The notes beneath the pieces are model-generated. The model saw only the letters and a program-made list of their open reading frames with translations, did no database searches and was not told where the DNA came from. Below, piece by piece: positions 5,298 to 6,674 of a stretch of DNA of 6,674 nt (positions within the stretch are counted from its first letter, which is position 1; each line of letters begins with the position of its first letter). The position numbers were made by a program, and so were the translations under genes. The stretch covers positions 1 to 6,674 of the forward strand of contig CANOFI010000134.1 in the NCBI GenBank assembly GCA_947565255.1, written 5' to 3'. The stretch comes from an uncultured Lachnospiraceae bacterium (GTDB lineage Bacteria; Bacillota; Clostridia; Lachnospirales; Lachnospiraceae).

Positions 5298-6674
5298 AGA
5301 AAAATGATTTTGTGACAGTGACAATTGAAGATATGAGCACGGACGGCGAAGGCATCGGCAGAGAGGAAGGCTGCGCTCTGTTTATTAAAGATGCGGTCAT
5401 CGGCGATGTGGTGGAAGCCAGGATCATGAAAATGAAAAAAACATATGGGTATGCAAAGCTTGTAAGGATTTTGAAGCCTTCAAAGAAACGAACCCCTCCT
5501 CTGTGTAAATTTTACCGCCAGTGCGGGGGGTGCCAGCTGCAGGCGCTTTCTTATGAGGAACAGCTTCGGTTTAAACAGAAGAAAATTATCGGGAATCTGG
5601 AGCGAATCGGGCATTTTTCAAAAGAGGAGTTTGTGACAGAGCCGGTACTGGGAATGGAAGAGCCTTTTTATTACCGCAATAAGGCACAGTTTCCGATAGG
5701 CCGTGATGCGGATGGAAAGCCTGTAGCGGGATTTTATGCCGGAAGAACGCACAGCATTATTGCCAATACGGACTGTGCACTCGGAACTGCTGAAAATGCG
5801 CAGATTTTACAGATGATTCTGAATTTCATGAATGAATATGCAATTGAACCATATTGCGAGACGGATGGAACCGGCCTTGTGCGCCATGTGCTCATTCGCA
5901 AAGGCTTTGCGAGCGGGGAGCAGATGGTATGCATCGTGTTAAACGGAGAGTCCCTGCCTTATTCTGACAGGCTGGTGGAGCGGCTTTGCAGCGTAGCGGG
6001 GATGAAAAGCATTTCTATTAATATAAATCAAAGGCGGACAAATGTCATTCTTGGAGAAACAGTCAGGGTATTGTGGGGGGATTTGTACATTAATGATTCG
6101 ATTGGCGATATCTGTTACCGGATTTCGCCGCTTTCTTTTTTTCAGGTCAATCCGGTGCAGACAAGGAAATTGTATGATTTGGTTATACAATTCGCACAAT
6201 TTGACGGAAGTGAAACGGTGTGGGATTTATATTGCGGGACAGGAAGCATTTCGCTTTATATAGCCGGATATGTGAAGCGTGTATATGGGGTGGAGGTGGT
6301 TTCACAGGCAATTGAGGATGCACGTGCCAATGCAGAGGAGAATGGCATTGAGAATGCTGTTTTTTATGTTGGAAAGGCGGAGGAAGTGGTCCCGGAGCTG
6401 TATGAGAAGGAACATATCCATGCCGATGTGATTGTGGTGGACCCGCCGCGCAAGGGCTGTGACGGGGCGCTGCTGGAGACCATTCTAAAGATGTCGCCGG
6501 AAAAAATTGTGTATGTCAGCTGTGATTCCGCTACACTTGCCAGGGATTTGCGCCTGTTGTGCGATGGCGGGTACCGGATTGAGAGAGTGCGGGGGGTTGA
6601 CTGTTTTCCGCAGACGGTGCATGTGGAGACGGTTGTAATGCTTTCCCACAAAAAACCTGATAGCGTAATCAACG
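5288..6674 (+). CDS. rlmD: 23S rRNA (uracil-5-)-methyltransferase, RlmD/RlmCD (RumA) type, cut by window end
   Basis: 462 residues are visible, with no stop before the right edge. The enzyme is predicted to methylate uracil C5 in 23S rRNA using S-adenosylmethionine; in Bacillus the homologue RlmCD modifies two sites (747 and 1939). An N-terminal TRAM RNA-binding domain covers about 1-65. The iron-sulfur cluster cysteines are C73, C79 and C82 (CKFYRQCGGC) and C163 (NTDCAL). The methyltransferase domain shows FFQVNP (284-289), the SAM-binding loop DLYCGTGSISL (313-323), VDPPRKG (384-390), the nucleophile C412 in YVSCDSATLARDL and the probable general base E447 in VDCFPQTVHVETV. The ATG at 5288 overlaps the end of yhaM, with GAGGATGG (5273-5280) as a modest ribosome binding site. 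The other nearby ATG, at 5304, is out of frame. The family core is complete, so only a C-terminal tail is missing. The exact target base is inferred from family only. Confidence 0.93.
   Translation, partial: MGLKKNDFVTVTIEDMSTDGEGIGREEGCALFIKDAVIGDVVEARIMKMKKTYGYAKLVRILKPSKKRTPPLCKFYRQCGGCQLQALSYEEQLRFKQKKIIGNLERIGHFSKEEFVTEPVLGMEEPFYYRNKAQFPIGRDADGKPVAGFYAGRTHSIIANTDCALGTAENAQILQMILNFMNEYAIEPYCETDGTGLVRHVLIRKGFASGEQMVCIVLNGESLPYSDRLVERLCSVAGMKSISININQRRTNVILGETVRVLWGDLYINDSIGDICYRISPLSFFQVNPVQTRKLYDLVIQFAQFDGSETVWDLYCGTGSISLYIAGYVKRVYGVEVVSQAIEDARANAEENGIENAVFYVGKAEEVVPELYEKEHIHADVIVVDPPRKGCDGALLETILKMSPEKIVYVSCDSATLARDLRLLCDGGYRIERVRGVDCFPQTVHVETVVMLSHKKPDSVIN

Noticed and set aside
1..6674. 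CRISPR array, tRNA, rRNA, transposase or prophage genes
   Set aside because: No regularly spaced repeats, no tRNA or rRNA signatures and no transposase or phage motifs were seen on either strand.

Overview
The window looks like a chromosomal segment of a Gram-positive Clostridia, most likely Lachnospiraceae. The reasons are strong AGGAGG-type ribosome binding sites, sigma-A promoters with extended -10 boxes (TGTGGTATAAT), and a gene set of MutS2, a YhaM-type exonuclease, a viroplasmin-type RNase H and an RlmCD-like methyltransferase. All are familiar from that group. I recognise every large gene, and none looks frameshifted. The assignment rests on recognition of motifs, not on a search.

Layout. 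Bases 1-35 appear to be the last codons of an amino-acid ABC permease. It is followed at once by its ATPase (47-835). A roughly 107-bp intergenic element with 12-nt inverted ends (834-940) separates the ATPase from a ribonuclease H with an N-terminal hybrid-binding domain (968-1594). RNase H converges on mutS2 (minus strand, 4046-1668). The 73-bp gap between their stop codons holds two mutually exclusive hairpins and a second copy of one end of the 834-940 element. A 297-bp divergent region (4047-4343) carries a mutS2 promoter, two tandem promoters for the rightward operon, and between those two a leader that can be folded by hand into a closed multi-stem structure. The rightward operon is yhaM (4344-5297) followed, with a 10-nt overlap, by a 23S rRNA uracil-5-methyltransferase gene that runs off the right edge (5288-6674).

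Functionally the left part is nutrient uptake. The rest is nucleic-acid and ribosome maintenance: RNase H removes RNA:DNA hybrids, MutS2 acts on collided ribosomes and/or recombination, YhaM trims RNA 3' ends, and the methyltransferase modifies 23S rRNA. Four gene starts were moved or chosen by their ribosome binding sites: RNase H at 968, mutS2 at 4046, yhaM at 4344 and the methyltransferase at 5288.

I did not find a clearly new multi-gene system. The most unusual signals are the structured leader between the two yhaM promoters, the MutS2 Smr domain that lacks the usual LDLR motif, and the small inverted-repeat element with related pieces elsewhere in the window.
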